Shown here piece by piece: positions 1 to 12,096 of a stretch of 64,000 bases of DNA. Under the pieces are notes generated by a model. The model made no database searches. It saw only the letters and a program-made list of their open reading frames with translations, and was not told the DNA's origin. Position 1 is the first letter of the stretch. The number at the start of each line of letters is the position of its first letter. The DNA comes from Holtermannia corniformis (lineage: Eukaryota > Basidiomycota > Tremellomycetes > Holtermanniales): contig BCIJ01000011.1 in assembly GCA_001599935.1 (NCBI GenBank), positions 520,094 to 584,093 of the forward strand, written 5' to 3'. Both the position numbers and the translations under genes were made by a program.

Positions 1-150
1 CGCCGGCCGCTCCCAACCTCACCACTCAGCTGTACAACTAGATCTCAGGCGACGGGGCACGACTGAATGCGAGCGCGAGCAGGAACAACGCAGGTCAACA
101 CGCAAAACTTTGACCTGACGTATTAGTCACGAACCCCTCTTGAGTCTACC

Positions 151-2790
151 ATGGCCTCGCCAGCTGGCTCTCCCTCTTCGTCGTCTGCACCTTCGGGCGA
201 GGCATCGTCGTCAGCGTCGTCGGCGTCATCACCAATGAAGTCATCAGGCGACCCGGCAGCCATACCTCCCCCACTGGACATCCGCACGTCAGAGAGTCGC
301 ATCTCTGACCCGTGTCCACAATCTCAACGACTACCTTCATTACGAGATCCACCAGGACCGGATCTGCATGTGCTGCATCACCACCACGTTCATCCCTCGA
401 AATCTCTGGCCGCGTTCAGGCAGGCTGAAGGGCCGGCGATCCGCGCTGCCAAGCTGCGAAGCCTTTGGGCGTCCCTACCGTCCCAGCTTCCAGCTGCATC
501 TTCATCTCCCACGCCGACGGCGCAAGCAAAGCTGCCTGGTCAAGGTACGCTGCAGGCGTTGAGCGAAGAGCGAGCCGAACGGCTGCGGAGACTTTACGAG
601 GAGGAGCTAGTCAAACGGTGTGAAGAAGACCGACCGGAAGCACGATTATGGGGTGGATCGGATGACTTGGAGCCATACGGACTTGGGGGTCCCAGCCCTT
701 CTGCCAGTCAGCCGGCACCAGCTGGCAAGAAGAATATTGCCTGGAAAGACTTTCGGTGGGTAGCTAGACTACATGGAATGCGTTGCTGACGTACTCAGGC
801 GGTTCTTGTGGGACCAAGAGCGGGAACTGTGGGAAATATTCCATGATCTTGATCGCAATGGCGATGGAAAGCTGGATGCAGGTGAAATGCGACAGGCTTT
901 CAGTCGGTCAGGTATGTTGGTCAGCAAATACCGACAGCGAGCTGAGCTCGACAGGCATCGACCTTACTTCTACCACCGTGCGGGATCTCGTCTCGTTCCT
1001 CTCTACGGGCCAGCGCGGACCCTCGGCGTCGGAAAACACATATATCACCTTCACCGAATTCCGCGATTTCCTCATCATGATGCCGCGCCGGCCGAGTGTG
1101 GCAGAGATCTACAAATGTCAGCGGCGATCCGACGATCGGTACCCAATCAATGCTAACCTACGCATGCAGTCTACCAAGTCAAAAAGCGCTTTGGCGACGG
1201 TCGCGGCGCAGCGCGACTCACGATGGAAGGCGACCTCAACGTCAGCTTTCCCAAGTCGTCAAACGACAAGGCATCAAGCTCCGATTGGTTCACGTCTACA
1301 CCATCTTCGTCGAGCTCTTCGATTGCTCCCCCAGATACATCGCCGACCCCGGCGACCCACCTCAGTCCCGACTCGACAACAGCTGGCGATATCGACGGCT
1401 CGTCAACTGTCAGGTTTAATCACTCGTCTCAAGGCGCGGGCGGGGGCGAGCTGGCCGACGGCATGGACTGCGATCTCGAGGATGATGAAGACTTTGGCGA
1501 CGTCGTTGATGGCGAGGATCACGAGGACGGTATCGGCTGGGGTGTGGCTTGGAAGTTTCTGTTGGCCGGAGGCATCGCCGGCGCGGGTATGTCCTCTGAC
1601 ACCACCACTTGTCGAGAGCTCACATAACTCAGTGTCGCGTACGGCGACGGCACCTTTCGATCGACTCAAAGTCTACCTCATCACCACAGCCTCCCCATCA
1701 TCGGCTTCTGCAATCTCGGGCAAAGAGCTCGTACACCCACTACGACTGGGCGCAGCCGGTATAGCGCACCTCAAAGATGCCGTTTTCACCATCTACAAAG
1801 AAGGCGGTGGTCTGCGGTCTTTTTGGGTTGGCAACGGCTTGAACGTGTACGTTGTTGCAAGCACGCCAGGAGATGACTGACCGCTCTAGCACGAAAATCT
1901 TTCCTGAATCCGCTATCAAATTCTTCTCTTACGAATACTCGGTTCGTTACTTGGCCAGCGTTGCCTGTTATGCTCATTGACCCATAGAAACGCTTCTTTG
2001 CCAAGTACTGGGATTGTGTCGAGGATCAGTCGCAAATAGCGGGCACATCTCGGTTCATCGCTGGTGGGATCGGCGGCATTACTTCGCAACTCTCGATCTA
2101 TCCGGTCGAAACACTCAAGACGCAATTACAGAGTACGCGAGGTCCGGCGCAGGGTAGCAAAGTGCTGTTGGAGACGGCAAAGCGCATGTGGGCCGTCGGG
2201 GGCATGCGGGCTTACTATCGTGGACTCACGGTCTGTTCATGCCGGAAATGTCTATACAGGGCTGACGCTAGCAATAGCTTGGCTTGATTGGCGTCTTTCC
2301 GTACTCGGCTATCGACATGAGCACTTTTGAGGCTCTGTAAGCATAAAGCCGTGGATGAGAACCGCACTCACACGCGCAGCAAACTGGCCTACTGTCGATC
2401 TACTGGCAAGGACGAGCCAGAGATCATTGCCGTTCTGGCATTCGGGGCGACATCCGGCAGCATAGGCGCGACGAGTGTTTACCGTGCGTCATACGGGCTC
2501 ATAGACGCAAAAGCTCACCTTCCTAGCCATCAATTTGCTACGAACAAGGCTACAAGCCTCGGGCTCGAGTGGCCATCCACAGACGTATACGGGGTTCTGG
2601 GACGTGACGTCGCAGACGTTGCAGAAGGAGGGCTGGCAGGGGCTGTACCGGGGTCTTGGGCCAACGCTGGCAAAGGTTGTCCCCGCTGTATCAATTTCTT
2701 ATGTTGTGAGTAGGCCTCTCTGTCGGTACGAGTGCGCGCTGAAGCACTCAGGTGTACGAGCATGCCAAGCGGGAGTTGGAGATCTCATAG
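151..2790 (+). CDS. Calcium-regulated mitochondrial carrier (SCaMC / ATP-Mg-phosphate type)
   Basis: An inner-membrane solute carrier with an N-terminal calcium-sensing part. The N-terminus is Ser/Pro-rich, then comes an EF-hand (DLDRNGDGKLDAGE) and a degenerate second EF region (ITFTEFRDFLIMM). A long acidic linker follows, then three carrier repeats marked by PFDRLK, PVETLK and PINLLR. Known family members (yeast Sal1, human SLC25A23-25) exchange ATP-Mg for phosphate and are activated by calcium; that substrate is inferred here. The gene has many short introns. The last exon encodes VYEHAKRELEIS and a TAG. The start chosen is the first ATG in the N-terminal exon. The acidic linker between the EF-hands and the carrier domain is longer than usual. 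Confidence 0.9.
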
Positions 2791-2924
2791 AGCAATTGCA
2801 GTCGTTATGTAGCATGTGCAAACCAACCGCCGGGGCGCCTCTCGAGCTATCCAGGCAGCTATCATCAGCGTTCAGCATGGCAGTGTAATTGAGAGTCATT
2901 CATGTAGGCAACAAAGCTGGAGAG

Positions 2925-4259
2925 CTATAGCTCTGCGGTGTCGGCATACATGCGCGGGTCGACGCCCGGCGGAACGCGCAGCCCCGAATCCTCCTGCTGG
3001 TCGACGAGCCGACGAATCTCCTGAACCTCGTCCGTCGTCAATCGCACATCCAGAGCGGCAAAATTCTCCTCGAGGTACTCGATGCGCTTGGTTCCAGGGT
3101 TCGGAATGATGTGCGGTCCCTGTGCAAGTAGCCAGGCGAGAGCGATTTGGCCCGAGGTTGCGCCCTTTCTGTCACCGATAGCCTGGAGCGCATCGACGAG
3201 TTTGTGAGCTTTCGGCGCGTTCTCGTCAATGTCAGTACAGAGCGCGTGACAGCGTCAACCAAGTACGCACGTCAAGGCTGTAGCGAGGGAAGATGCGTCG
3301 GAGATCACCAGGGCCAAAGTCGTTGATGGACTCGTAGCGGCCGGTCAACATGCCGCGGCCTGCAATAGGACATCAGCACCGCTCACACTTGCTGGCGCGG
3401 CCACGCACCGAGGGGAGCATAAGCCACAACTGCCGTTCCGAGCTCTTTGGCGGCATTGATGACACCGTAGCGATCATCATCGGCTTCAGCCTCGAGCACA
3501 AAAGGCGAGTATTCGAGCTGAACGGCGTCGATGTGCGCGACAGCGTGCGCGCGGCGCAAAGTCCGTGCCGAGACCTCTGATAGGCCGATACGTTTGATCT
3601 TGCCCGCCCTAGCGAGTTCAGTCAAGAACGCGGCTATGGCTGATCACACTCACTTTTGGAGTTCGACAAGGGCTTCGACAGTCTTCTCAATGGGCGTGAC
3701 TTTGTCCACGCGGTGTCTAGCGTCCCTCAGGCATGTCATTCCCAGCTCGCAGTGTGACTCACACGTAGTAAAGGTCGACGTAGTCGATCCCGAGCTTTGC
3801 AAGGCTGCGGTCAATCGCAATCTTGGCGTACTCGGGCGACGAGTCGATGTACGCCTGTGCAGGCGTCCCGCCGTCGGGGACGCGGATCCCAAACTTGGTC
3901 GCGAGGAAGACCTTGTTCCTTGCGCCTGGATGCGTTGCAAAGTACTTGCCGAGTAGAGCCTGATTGAGAGTTGTGAGCTGCGATCCACGAGTGACAAGGT
4001 GCCACACTGACCTCACTATCGCCGTATGCTATCGAAGCTGATAGACAAGCTTTGTGAGCCTAGTGCCGTACTGTATAATCTCCTCACTGTCCCAAAAGGT
4101 AGATCCGAGCTCGATAGCGCGGTCCAAGACCTTGAAGCGCTCCTCGTCGGACCCCGTCGGACCATAGTGCAAACTCATCCCCATGAGCCCAAGGCCCATC
4201 GCGGGGACACGAGGGCCGCGGGTACCGAGCTGTCTTGTCACAGGTGTACTGCTTGTCAT
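2925..4259 (-). CDS. Aldo/keto reductase (YajO/AKR13-like)
   Basis: An NADPH-dependent oxidoreductase of the aldo/keto reductase barrel family; substrate unknown. After splicing, the catalytic tetrad is visible: Asp and Tyr in DTSIAYGDSE, Lys in LATKFGI, and His in DLYYVHRVDKVTPIEKT. Further family signatures are KRIGLSEVSARTLRRAHAV and VQLEYSPFVLE, and, near the C-terminus, GQIALAWLLAQG with PNPGTKRIEYLEEN, which contacts the cofactor phosphate. It has several introns of about 50 nt. The ATG giving MTSSTPVTRQLG was chosen; an in-frame ATG eight codons upstream is possible. The next gene downstream on this strand is unrelated. Confidence 0.9.
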
Positions 4260-4549
4260 TGGATCTATTGCATCGTGTAGCACTCCGCGCAGACAGCTGG
4301 CTAAAGTACCTCTATGGCTTCGGATCCGCCTCGAGTCGGGGTAGCTATTCTTGGCACGCCGCTCTTATGCATGACTTGTTGGCGGCGGATCCGACCGAGT
4401 TGGGGTCGTTGATTGACTCGACTCCAACTGTGTAGGACGGCATGCTCTGAAATCGACATGGCCATTGTTGCGTCACTCATGCAGCAGTCAGGCACTCGGT
4501 CATCTTTGCTACAACTTTCCTATCCCCTCGCCGCCATGGTCCAAGGCTG

Positions 4550-5163
4550 CTAGTCTTGAAACATGCCACCCTCTCCGCCCGTTCTCTCCACGTTGGCACC
4601 GGCTCCCTCACCTCCCTCGGCACCTTGGACATTCTTGCCCGCTCGCAACGCGTCCACTTCACCTCGCCAGCCTTCAAGCTTGGCAATCAGCTTCTTGCCG
4701 ACGTCTCCGACGCCCGAGGGAGACTCGTCTTGGATGGCATTGATGGCTGTGGTGAATGCTGATGACAGGGTGCGGAACGTCTCCTTGAAAAGCTCGACCT
4801 AGCAGAGCACGTCAGCTGCTGCCACAAGTATCCCAAGCAGAAGCGGAGTCACGCACGTTTCCAAAGACACCTCGAGCGTCTCCACTTTCTGCGGTGGGTG
4901 CACCAGGCTGGCTGCCAGCCTGCGCGGGGAGTGATCCGACATCGGGGTGGACCTACATATAGTCAGCCGGTACGACCTCACTTGTTGGTACGCGTGACAT
5001 ACCCCACCTGGGTTTTCGGGCGTAGGCTCTGGTCCTACCGGCTCATCACCATAGTGAAGTGCGTCCTCGCCGAGCTTGGACTTTGCTGCACGGTTGATCA
5101 GTATCCGTCCCACGGGCTATGTAGTCTCGATTCACCTTCTCCTGCTGAGCCTGAGAGTGACAT
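4550..5163 (-). CDS. Small protein of unknown function, acidic N-terminus and helical C-terminal half
   Basis: Not recognised. Four exons can be joined in frame. The first encodes MSLSGSAGEA; its 50-nt intron has a good tactgat branch site. The last encodes VELFKETFRTLSSAFTTAIN, followed by a charged helix (VGKKLIAKLEGWRGEVDALR) and a Gly-rich tail ending MFQD. The product is about 150 residues with a disordered N-terminal half and one or two amphipathic helices, and no membrane segment. The length and the helix would suit a small subunit of a larger complex, but that is a guess. Exon borders are by eye; the steady frame across three introns is the main support. Confidence 0.55.
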
Positions 5164-6049
5164 TTTGCGGACTGCTGTGGTTGTTGAGATGGGCGATGTC
5201 CACTTTATGGATTGACTTGCGGCACACAGATGACGTCAGGTGTGACTGATTGGCAAGTTAACCTGGACTGAATCGCCTTTGCTGCAAGCAATCTTGTCCG
5301 TCTACATAGCTGCTCCTTGCCTGGCAGTCGTGACAGAGAGAGCAGCTATCTTATATCGGCGGAGGGGCAGCCCGACCACTTCAGGTTATAAGTTTTATCA
5401 GTGATGTGAAATGACCGTAGCCGCCGACTATTGACTACTCTACGAACGATGATGCACGAGCGGACTACGCCCCGCAAGTACACAAGCCCGTTGGCAGGGA
5501 ACGAATGAGCAGCACACGCGGCCACTGACCTGGTCGGTGTAGACAATGCTTGGCCGTGCCTGATCGTCCTTCACCGACCCTCGCAGTCTGCTTGGACAAC
5601 TCTTGCCGGTCAGCGATACAGACCGCGCAAGTATGAGGAGACCCAGGATGTATATCTGATACAGGTGTACAGTTTCCATCGAGGTGACGTGCTGTCCATC
5701 TTGAAACGCCCGGCCGCCGGTTCAGCACGGCTGGGTGCTGGGCATCACTGCGGATCGACGTATGCTGTGTGTCAAGGATCCTCGCCGTGTCCCTACACCA
5801 TCATTGGAGACCTCGTCACCCAGCAGTGGTCTCTAACATTGTCGCCATCGCTGCAGCTGCACCGGTGCCACTGCTCGGGTCGGCCGGAAGCCGAAGCCGA
5901 GGCTGGTCACCCGCCAAGCAGTCCACCACAGTCCAGACAGGTATCAGCTCATCAGGGGTACGCAAGCTCGATCAGGCTCGATAGAGCGGACAGTCGAACC
6001 CACGTTTGCGTCGTTCGCTGTGATAACCCGATCACCCTCTCGTCAAACA
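5164..6049. other. Intergenic, divergent promoter region
   Basis: An 886-bp gap between two divergent genes. A minus-strand ORF starting with ATG at 5679 has a hydrophobic N-terminus (YQIYILGLLILARSVSL) that could be a signal peptide. It has no recognisable domain, so it is not called. Nothing else stands out. Confidence 0.5.
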
Positions 6050-9000
6050 ATGTCAACATCGCGTCTCCCGCGCCCTCGCCACTCGCGCTCAACCTCGCAT
6101 GCTCGCACTCTCCCCTTTCCAGACTTGCCCGTCAGTCCGACCTCGTCTCGGCCTGCGAGTCCTCGGCCGCCGTTCTCAACCTCGGCGCCGAGCGCGAGTG
6201 CGAGCGGCTCGTCGACACCCATGGGCCGGCAGCGGAGTGCAACAGCTGCGGCCATCGGCGCGCTGGGAAGGAGCTTGCCGTCAACGGCGAGTCTGTCAGC
6301 GGTGGCTGTAGGCGCGAGCACCACTAGCCTGGCGTCCGGCTCGGTGCCAATCGCTTCTAGCTCGTCGGCACAGGGCACACCGCTGTCGGCGCCGGCTGAT
6401 GCAACAACGTTCAGCAAGGTGCAGCCCAAGCCGGCTGCCTCGGCAGCTTCAACCAGCTCAAGCAAGCCGGCTCAGCAGCGGGGACCAGCTTCATTTTCAG
6501 CATCAAGCCAAGCTCGCACGCACCTCGATGATCACTTGCACCGCAGTTTCCTGCAAGGAGCGTGTGCAGACATCAAGCTGCGGGTGCGCAAGTGGGGGGT
6601 TGTTTACCATTTGCATCGGATGGTCTTGGTACAAGCTGGTCAGTTTGCACCGTGTCTCTGTCCCGAAGCTGACTAAGCCAGGGTTCTTTCACTCGCTGTT
6701 TCTTGGCGGGTTCTCCGAAGGCGGAACGAGGAGTCGTTCGAGGCGAGACATGGGCGAGGTGGAGGAGATCGAGCTCAGATTCGACGACCCGAACATTACC
6801 CGTGCGGCGTTCGAGTACGTCGTACAGACTGGGGCGTCCTGCATCACGCTGATCATCTTAGGATCTGCATTTCCCGCCTCTACTCCACCCAGCCAGTCTT
6901 ATCCTTCCCGACTTCCCTGCTGCCAACGCCCTTCCACCCTCTGACCCAAGCCTTTGGACAATCTGCCGACAGTAACGTTCCCGCCCTTCCGAACCCCGAC
7001 GATACCCCCGGACAGCTCGCGACCCCTCGCTTGTTACTATCACTGATTGCCACGGCCATTTATCTCGGGCAAAACCGAGTCATGCGAGAGGCGCTTGCGC
7101 TGGTTTTGCGCACCGTCAGTCCCTGGACGATATCTCGCTATCTGCGCTTTGCTATCGGCGAGTCTGTGGGCGAGTCGGAATGGGAAGGACAGGACGCGGA
7201 ACCGGGTCGCGGTTTAGAGGGCGTAGGAAAGCCCATCGAGGTGTCGCCTAGGAAACGGTGGTTTGACAAGGGTAAAGGCCGGGCCGTAGACCGAGCGTCA
7301 CCGTCGCCTTCGTCGGGCCGTGGACAGCTTGCAATCGACCCGATCCAAGAAGAAGGCCCAAGCCAAGGGATCCTGGTTTCACCCGACAGCGATCACGTCA
7401 AGTGTCGTGGCTCGCTCTCGCAGCCAGTAACCGCCACGAGCCCGAGCGGCGGCGTCCGCATCACGTTTGGCGATGACAACACGCCTTGGACGCCACCTGC
7501 GCGCCCCATGGCAATGCTCGATCTCTCTGCTGCTGGTGGCCTCAGTCCCGCCAGGCCCAAAGAAGCCGGCTCGGACCTCGAGGACGCTGAAGCGGAGACG
7601 GAGGATGAAGATGAATCGGCGCTCGAGCCAGGCAGCCTTCCGCACTTTTATGGCTCTGCGTCCAACAAGATTGGCGAGGCTTGCGTGTGCTGGCTTGCGC
7701 GCTGGGGCGTCGACATTCTCGCATACGAGGAAGCGCGCTTTGAACTGCAGCACGAGGCGGACGCTGCGCCGAGCTTGCATCGACCGGTGCAGGCGTGGGG
7801 GTATGGCGGCCTGCCCGCTCGCTGGCTGCGCGCGACGCTAGCGTCGGACGTTTTGTTTGTCCCGGACGAGATTGAGCGGTATCGTGTTGCGAGGCGGGTC
7901 GTTGACCTCCGACGTCGTGGATGGGAGCGGCGGTGCGCCGAGGTGGCGCAGCACGGGCATGAAGACGGCGAGCAGGCCTGGGAGGCCGAGCAGGAAGACT
8001 GGGAAGAGGATGAACACGAGATCGAAGAGGTGTTTGCCAGCGGCGTGTACTACACCCACATGGTGTGTGGCTTAGCGCTCATCCCCGGAAAAGACTGATG
8101 CGTCTTTGCAGTCGTTTGACGAGTTGTCCACCATGTCGTCCGACATCAACGCGGCAACGGGCCTCGCATTCGTGCCAATGCACGTTCTGCAGGCTGCACA
8201 CTGGGCTGCAGCCGACCTCCAGTCTCGCACGACCAATCGCCTTGGGTCGACGCCCGAGCTCGGGTTCGCCACGACATCCCAGGAGATCACTCGGCGTCTT
8301 GGTGGAGGCAGCCGAACGACGCGCGCAAGAGGCTACAGTTCCACACGATCCGTCTCTGGTCTCAGCACACTCTCTTCCGCCACCTCGTTTGGCTCCCGCG
8401 CGATCCCGGGTCATGATCCAGCCGAGACGGTGTACTATCCCGTACCAGTGGATGAAACGCTTCGCGTGGGCGATGGCGGCTTCATGCTGCTCGCTGGCGG
8501 GTCGATCGGTGGACTGCCAGATATGGGCCCAGATCTAGCCGCTAGCGTCTTGCCGCTCAGTCTTTCGAGTCTGGAAGGCGGCAAGGAAAAGCCACCGATG
8601 GGTGAGAGCAGCTACTTTGGGATTGGCCAGGTGCGCTCGACCGCGCAGGAGATTGAGGAGAGGGGTCGCCAAGTGCCGGCGTATGAGAGTGCAAAGGTCG
8701 ATCGGGCGCTCAAGTGGTCGAGGTTGGAGCCGTTCCGGTGAGATTCTCTGCCAACCTGTGGGGGCTTTACTGATGGGCGTCAGGTTCGCAGTCGAGTTCT
8801 GGGGCGTCAACAGGTTGAAGGAAAAGGAGCGTGCATACTCTACCACGCACTTTTACGCCGGCAGCTTTTTCAACATGTGAGTGGCTAGGCTCTTGTCACT
8901 GCGAGGGTTGACAGGGCGCAGCTACGTACAGACGGTGCGCCGAAAAGACAAGGGTGTGCAGATGGGCATCTACCTGCAGCGCCAAGTGAGTTGAGCTTGC

Positions 9001-9553
9001 CTTTCGCTGTGTCCAACTGAGCATTGCAGTCTGCGAACGAGCCGATCCCGACGCCGTCTAGACCCATCGGGTCATCGGACGGCGCAACGCCGACTGAAAG
9101 TGTCCGGCGCGAAGCAAGATACCAAGATGCAAGGCCGACCACGCGGGTCAGTGCTTCCATCGCGCCTTGGAGGCACCCGCTGACTTGTTCAGGCCTGGTT
9201 CTCGATCAGCTGCCCTAGTGCCCTTGGTACGGCACTGATCCGTTTCAGGTATGAGGTTCACACGAGAAGCATGGTTGGATACTGACGGATGGCCCAGCTC
9301 GGCTCCGGACTCTTTTTCACACTCGCAGTCGTGGGGCTGGAAGTCTGCAACGTTGCGCACAGAGGAGTACTTGTCGTTCATTGCGCCTGGGCAGACGTCG
9401 AATGTAGGCCAGACGGAGACGCTGGAGGACGGAGTGCTGGCCTGGGCCGGCGTCCTCGACCCGGCAGACATGGACAGTGATGTCGAGGGCTCGGCGGCGA
9501 CTTATCAGGGCAACGTCAGCCTGAGGGCGACTGTCATGATGGGAGTCATCTAG
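6050..9553 (+). CDS. BTB/POZ domain protein with long disordered N-terminus
   Basis: A fungal BTB/POZ protein, probably an adaptor in protein-protein interaction or ubiquitin ligase assembly. About 160 Ser/Ala/Pro-rich residues come first. The BTB fold follows: ADIKLRVRKWGVVYHLHRMV, then GFFHSLFLGGFSE and the strand EIELRFDDPNITRAAFEY. After it come a helical BACK-like region (LIATAIYLGQNRVMREAL), an acidic stretch, and a C-terminal beta-rich part (FAVEFWGVNRLKEKERAY, TTHFYAGSFFN, VRRKDKGVQMGIYLQRQ). The ATG at 6050 is the first in frame after upstream stops. It ends SLRATVMMGVI. The substrate or partner cannot be read from the sequence. Confidence 0.8.
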
Positions 9554-10054
9554 ATGTTGTTGTACCACATAGACACGATGAATGACTGCATGCATTGCTT
9601 CTACAGTAGAGACCGAGTGTGACGAGCTCGCTTGACGTGACGCGACCGAACCCGATAGATGGGCTACATTGCGGCGCGTCCGCTCGGGGCTTATGGGCTG
9701 TTTCGATCCTCGGTCTCTATTGTCCACTTGAGCGCCTGATCGCAGCTCGCAGCTCAGCGTCGCATCCGTGGACTGTGGACCCATTGTCCTCGTCGGATCC
9801 GTGCGCTGTCTCTCGCCCGAGATTGTAAAGATCCAGTGCGTCAGGGTGAGACACGGGCTGTTTTGAATTTGCGACTCCCCTTTTCGCACAACGGCGGCGG
9901 CGGGACCCAACAGTAGAACAGACGGCGACGACGGCGAAACAGTTTGGACCCCTTTGCAAAACTAGATTGCGGACCCAAAGGCAGGTAGAGACGATCACGG
10001 CTCGTCCCCCATCCCTCACCTTTGGACTCGCGGCACTCTGGTCACCGCACCACC
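9554..10054. other. Intergenic
   Basis: A 501-bp gap between two genes on the same strand. No ORF with coding character and no RNA gene was recognised. Confidence 0.5.
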
Positions 10055-11900
10055 ATGTCCCCGTCTTTCCACCCGACACGGCGCGACCTCTTGCTCGTCC
10101 TCACGTTGACCGTCCTGTTCGGCCTCTTCCTCCAGCTCGACCTCTCGCTCAAGTTTACCGACTCGTCCGGGTCAGACAGCCTGTTCGGCCTCAAGCTTGG
10201 TCTGGGTGGGAACCGGGACTGGACACCGGATGAGGGCATGATCCGCGAGCACGACGTGGAGCGCGTCGAGACGTTCAAAGAGCTCAAGATGACGGACGGC
10301 AAGGTTCACTGGGACGAAGAGGACGGCGTTCGCACACAGGTTCTCCAGCACGCACCGGGTTAGCCAAAGGGACTCGTTGGGTATGGCCGTACTGATCCTT
10401 GGCAGGATGGACAATCTTTGACAGCCTGTACTTGTTCAACGGCACATTCTACATTGTCACCGACCAGCCGTCTAAAATCCCTCTACTCCGGCTCATGACC
10501 TCGACCGGGAATGAGATCTGGAACGACGACGAGTCGATTGCAGGTCGCGAGCCGACGGAAAAGGACATGCGGATCATCTTTCCCAGCGAGGCCAAGCGGC
10601 TCTGGGGCGAGAGCGCGTCGCGAATGATCGGGACAAGCTTCTTGATCAACGACCCGCCTCAATTCCTGGATCACTACTACCAGTAAGTAGCTCTTCGATC
10701 TTACCGGCACGCTGACAACCCTAGCTTCGCTGCTGAACTCCTTTTCGGTCTCTGGCGCACCTACTCGTCGCTCGACCTCGGCATCACCTCGCACGGAACC
10801 ACACAGCTCGCCAGCCCGAATCGGATGATCTTCACCCACACGCCAGCCAGTAAATGGAACGACTACGCCAAGATGAACTCGTTCTTGTGTCGCGCAATCT
10901 TCCCGTCCATGTCGTACGAGTACAAGACCGACTTTCTCGATCGGGCCGACACGCAGCGTGCGTTTGTGCTCGAGCGTGTCGTGTTTGCCGACCGCGCGGC
11001 GGCGTTCCGAGGACCGCAGTTTGCAACGACGTGGCGAACGGCCGCGGAAGCAAACTCGTTGCCGGGCGCAAAGAGCTGGTGGGCGCCCGTGAGGCGCAAC
11101 TTGCTAGAGTTTGTCGGCGGTGGCGACGAGACGTTTACGGACATCGACGAGCTCGGCATCGACTCGGACACGGCCGAGGAAGAGGAGGTCGAGGTTCAAG
11201 AGGGCCTTCGCGCCAACCGCGGGCTAGAGGAGCGAGCCAACAAGCACGTCATCACCTATGTCTCGCGCCAGGAATGGGGTCGTCGCATGCTGAAAAAGGA
11301 GGACAATGACGTCTTGGAACGCGAGCTCAAGCAGCTCGAGAAGCAGTACGGCTACGAGGTGTGTTCCTTGTCAGGTCGGCGAGTCCAGGCTGACCTCGCC
11401 AGGTCAACATTGTCTCAATGGACAAAATGTCGCGCGACGAGCAGATCCGCCTCGCCGCTCGAACGACCGTCAGTGTCGCGCCGATCCCTCGGTTGGCCTA
11501 TTGACGTCGCTGCAGATCATGATGGGCGTCCACGGCAACGGGCTCACCCACCTTCTCTGGATGAAACCTTCGCACCGCGCGACCGTGATCGAGTTCTTCT
11601 ACCCGGGTGGCTTTGCCGAAGACTACGAGTTCACGTCGAGAGCGCTGGGGATCAAGCACTATGGGTTCTGGAACGAAAAGAGCTTTACGAGCCCCGAACT
11701 GCCAGACGTGGCGTATCCAGACGGGTTCCAGGGCAACGAGATCCCAATCGGTGCGTTGCGTTTGCACTTTGCGTCATGCCAGGCTGACGACCCGGGTCAC
11801 AGATGGCAAAGCCGTCGCCAAGCTGGTGCACGAGCGTCTGTCAGCGGCTGAACCAACACATCAAGCGCCAGCGCCGATCGTCCCAGACGTCGACCAATGA
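10055..11900 (+). CDS. GT61-family glycosyltransferase, type II membrane protein
   Basis: A Golgi-type glycosyltransferase. One N-terminal signal anchor ([20 protein letters not shown]) is preceded by basic residues, giving a lumenal catalytic domain. Conserved GT61 (DUF563) elements are FDSLYLFNGTFYIV near the start of the domain, DPPQFLDHYYHFAAELLFGL in the middle, VITYVSRQEWGRRML, and the signature GVHGNGLTHLLWM followed by VIEFFYPGGFAEDYEF. Family members transfer xylose or GlcNAc to glycans; the donor here is not determined. There are about five short introns. The ATG at 10055 lies directly before the anchor. Confidence 0.85.
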
Positions 11901-12096
11901 CTGCCCCGCTCCACGTACACACCCGCATAGAAGACTTGTGCTCGCCGCACCCTCATTGTATCACGACCCACTACGGACATTACGGACTCGCCTGCATTCG
12001 CATCATCCCTTCCCACACGACTCGCACACTTCGTTTTCGCCAGAGATGCATCGTACTATCCTTGCTATGCTACAGCGGGCAGTGCAGAGCCTGCGA

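Noticed and set aside
783..1880. 365-codon open frame on the + strand
   Set aside because: It lies in a different frame through introns of the carrier gene, starts at TTG and has no domain; the spliced carrier exons explain the region.
5346..5728. Minus-strand ORFs with a hydrophobic start
   Set aside because: A possible signal peptide but no domain, homologue or splice support; mentioned only in the gap entry.
5990..6003. Reverse B-box-like sequence (cagtcgaaccca)
   Set aside because: No cloverleaf can be folded around it, so no tRNA is called.
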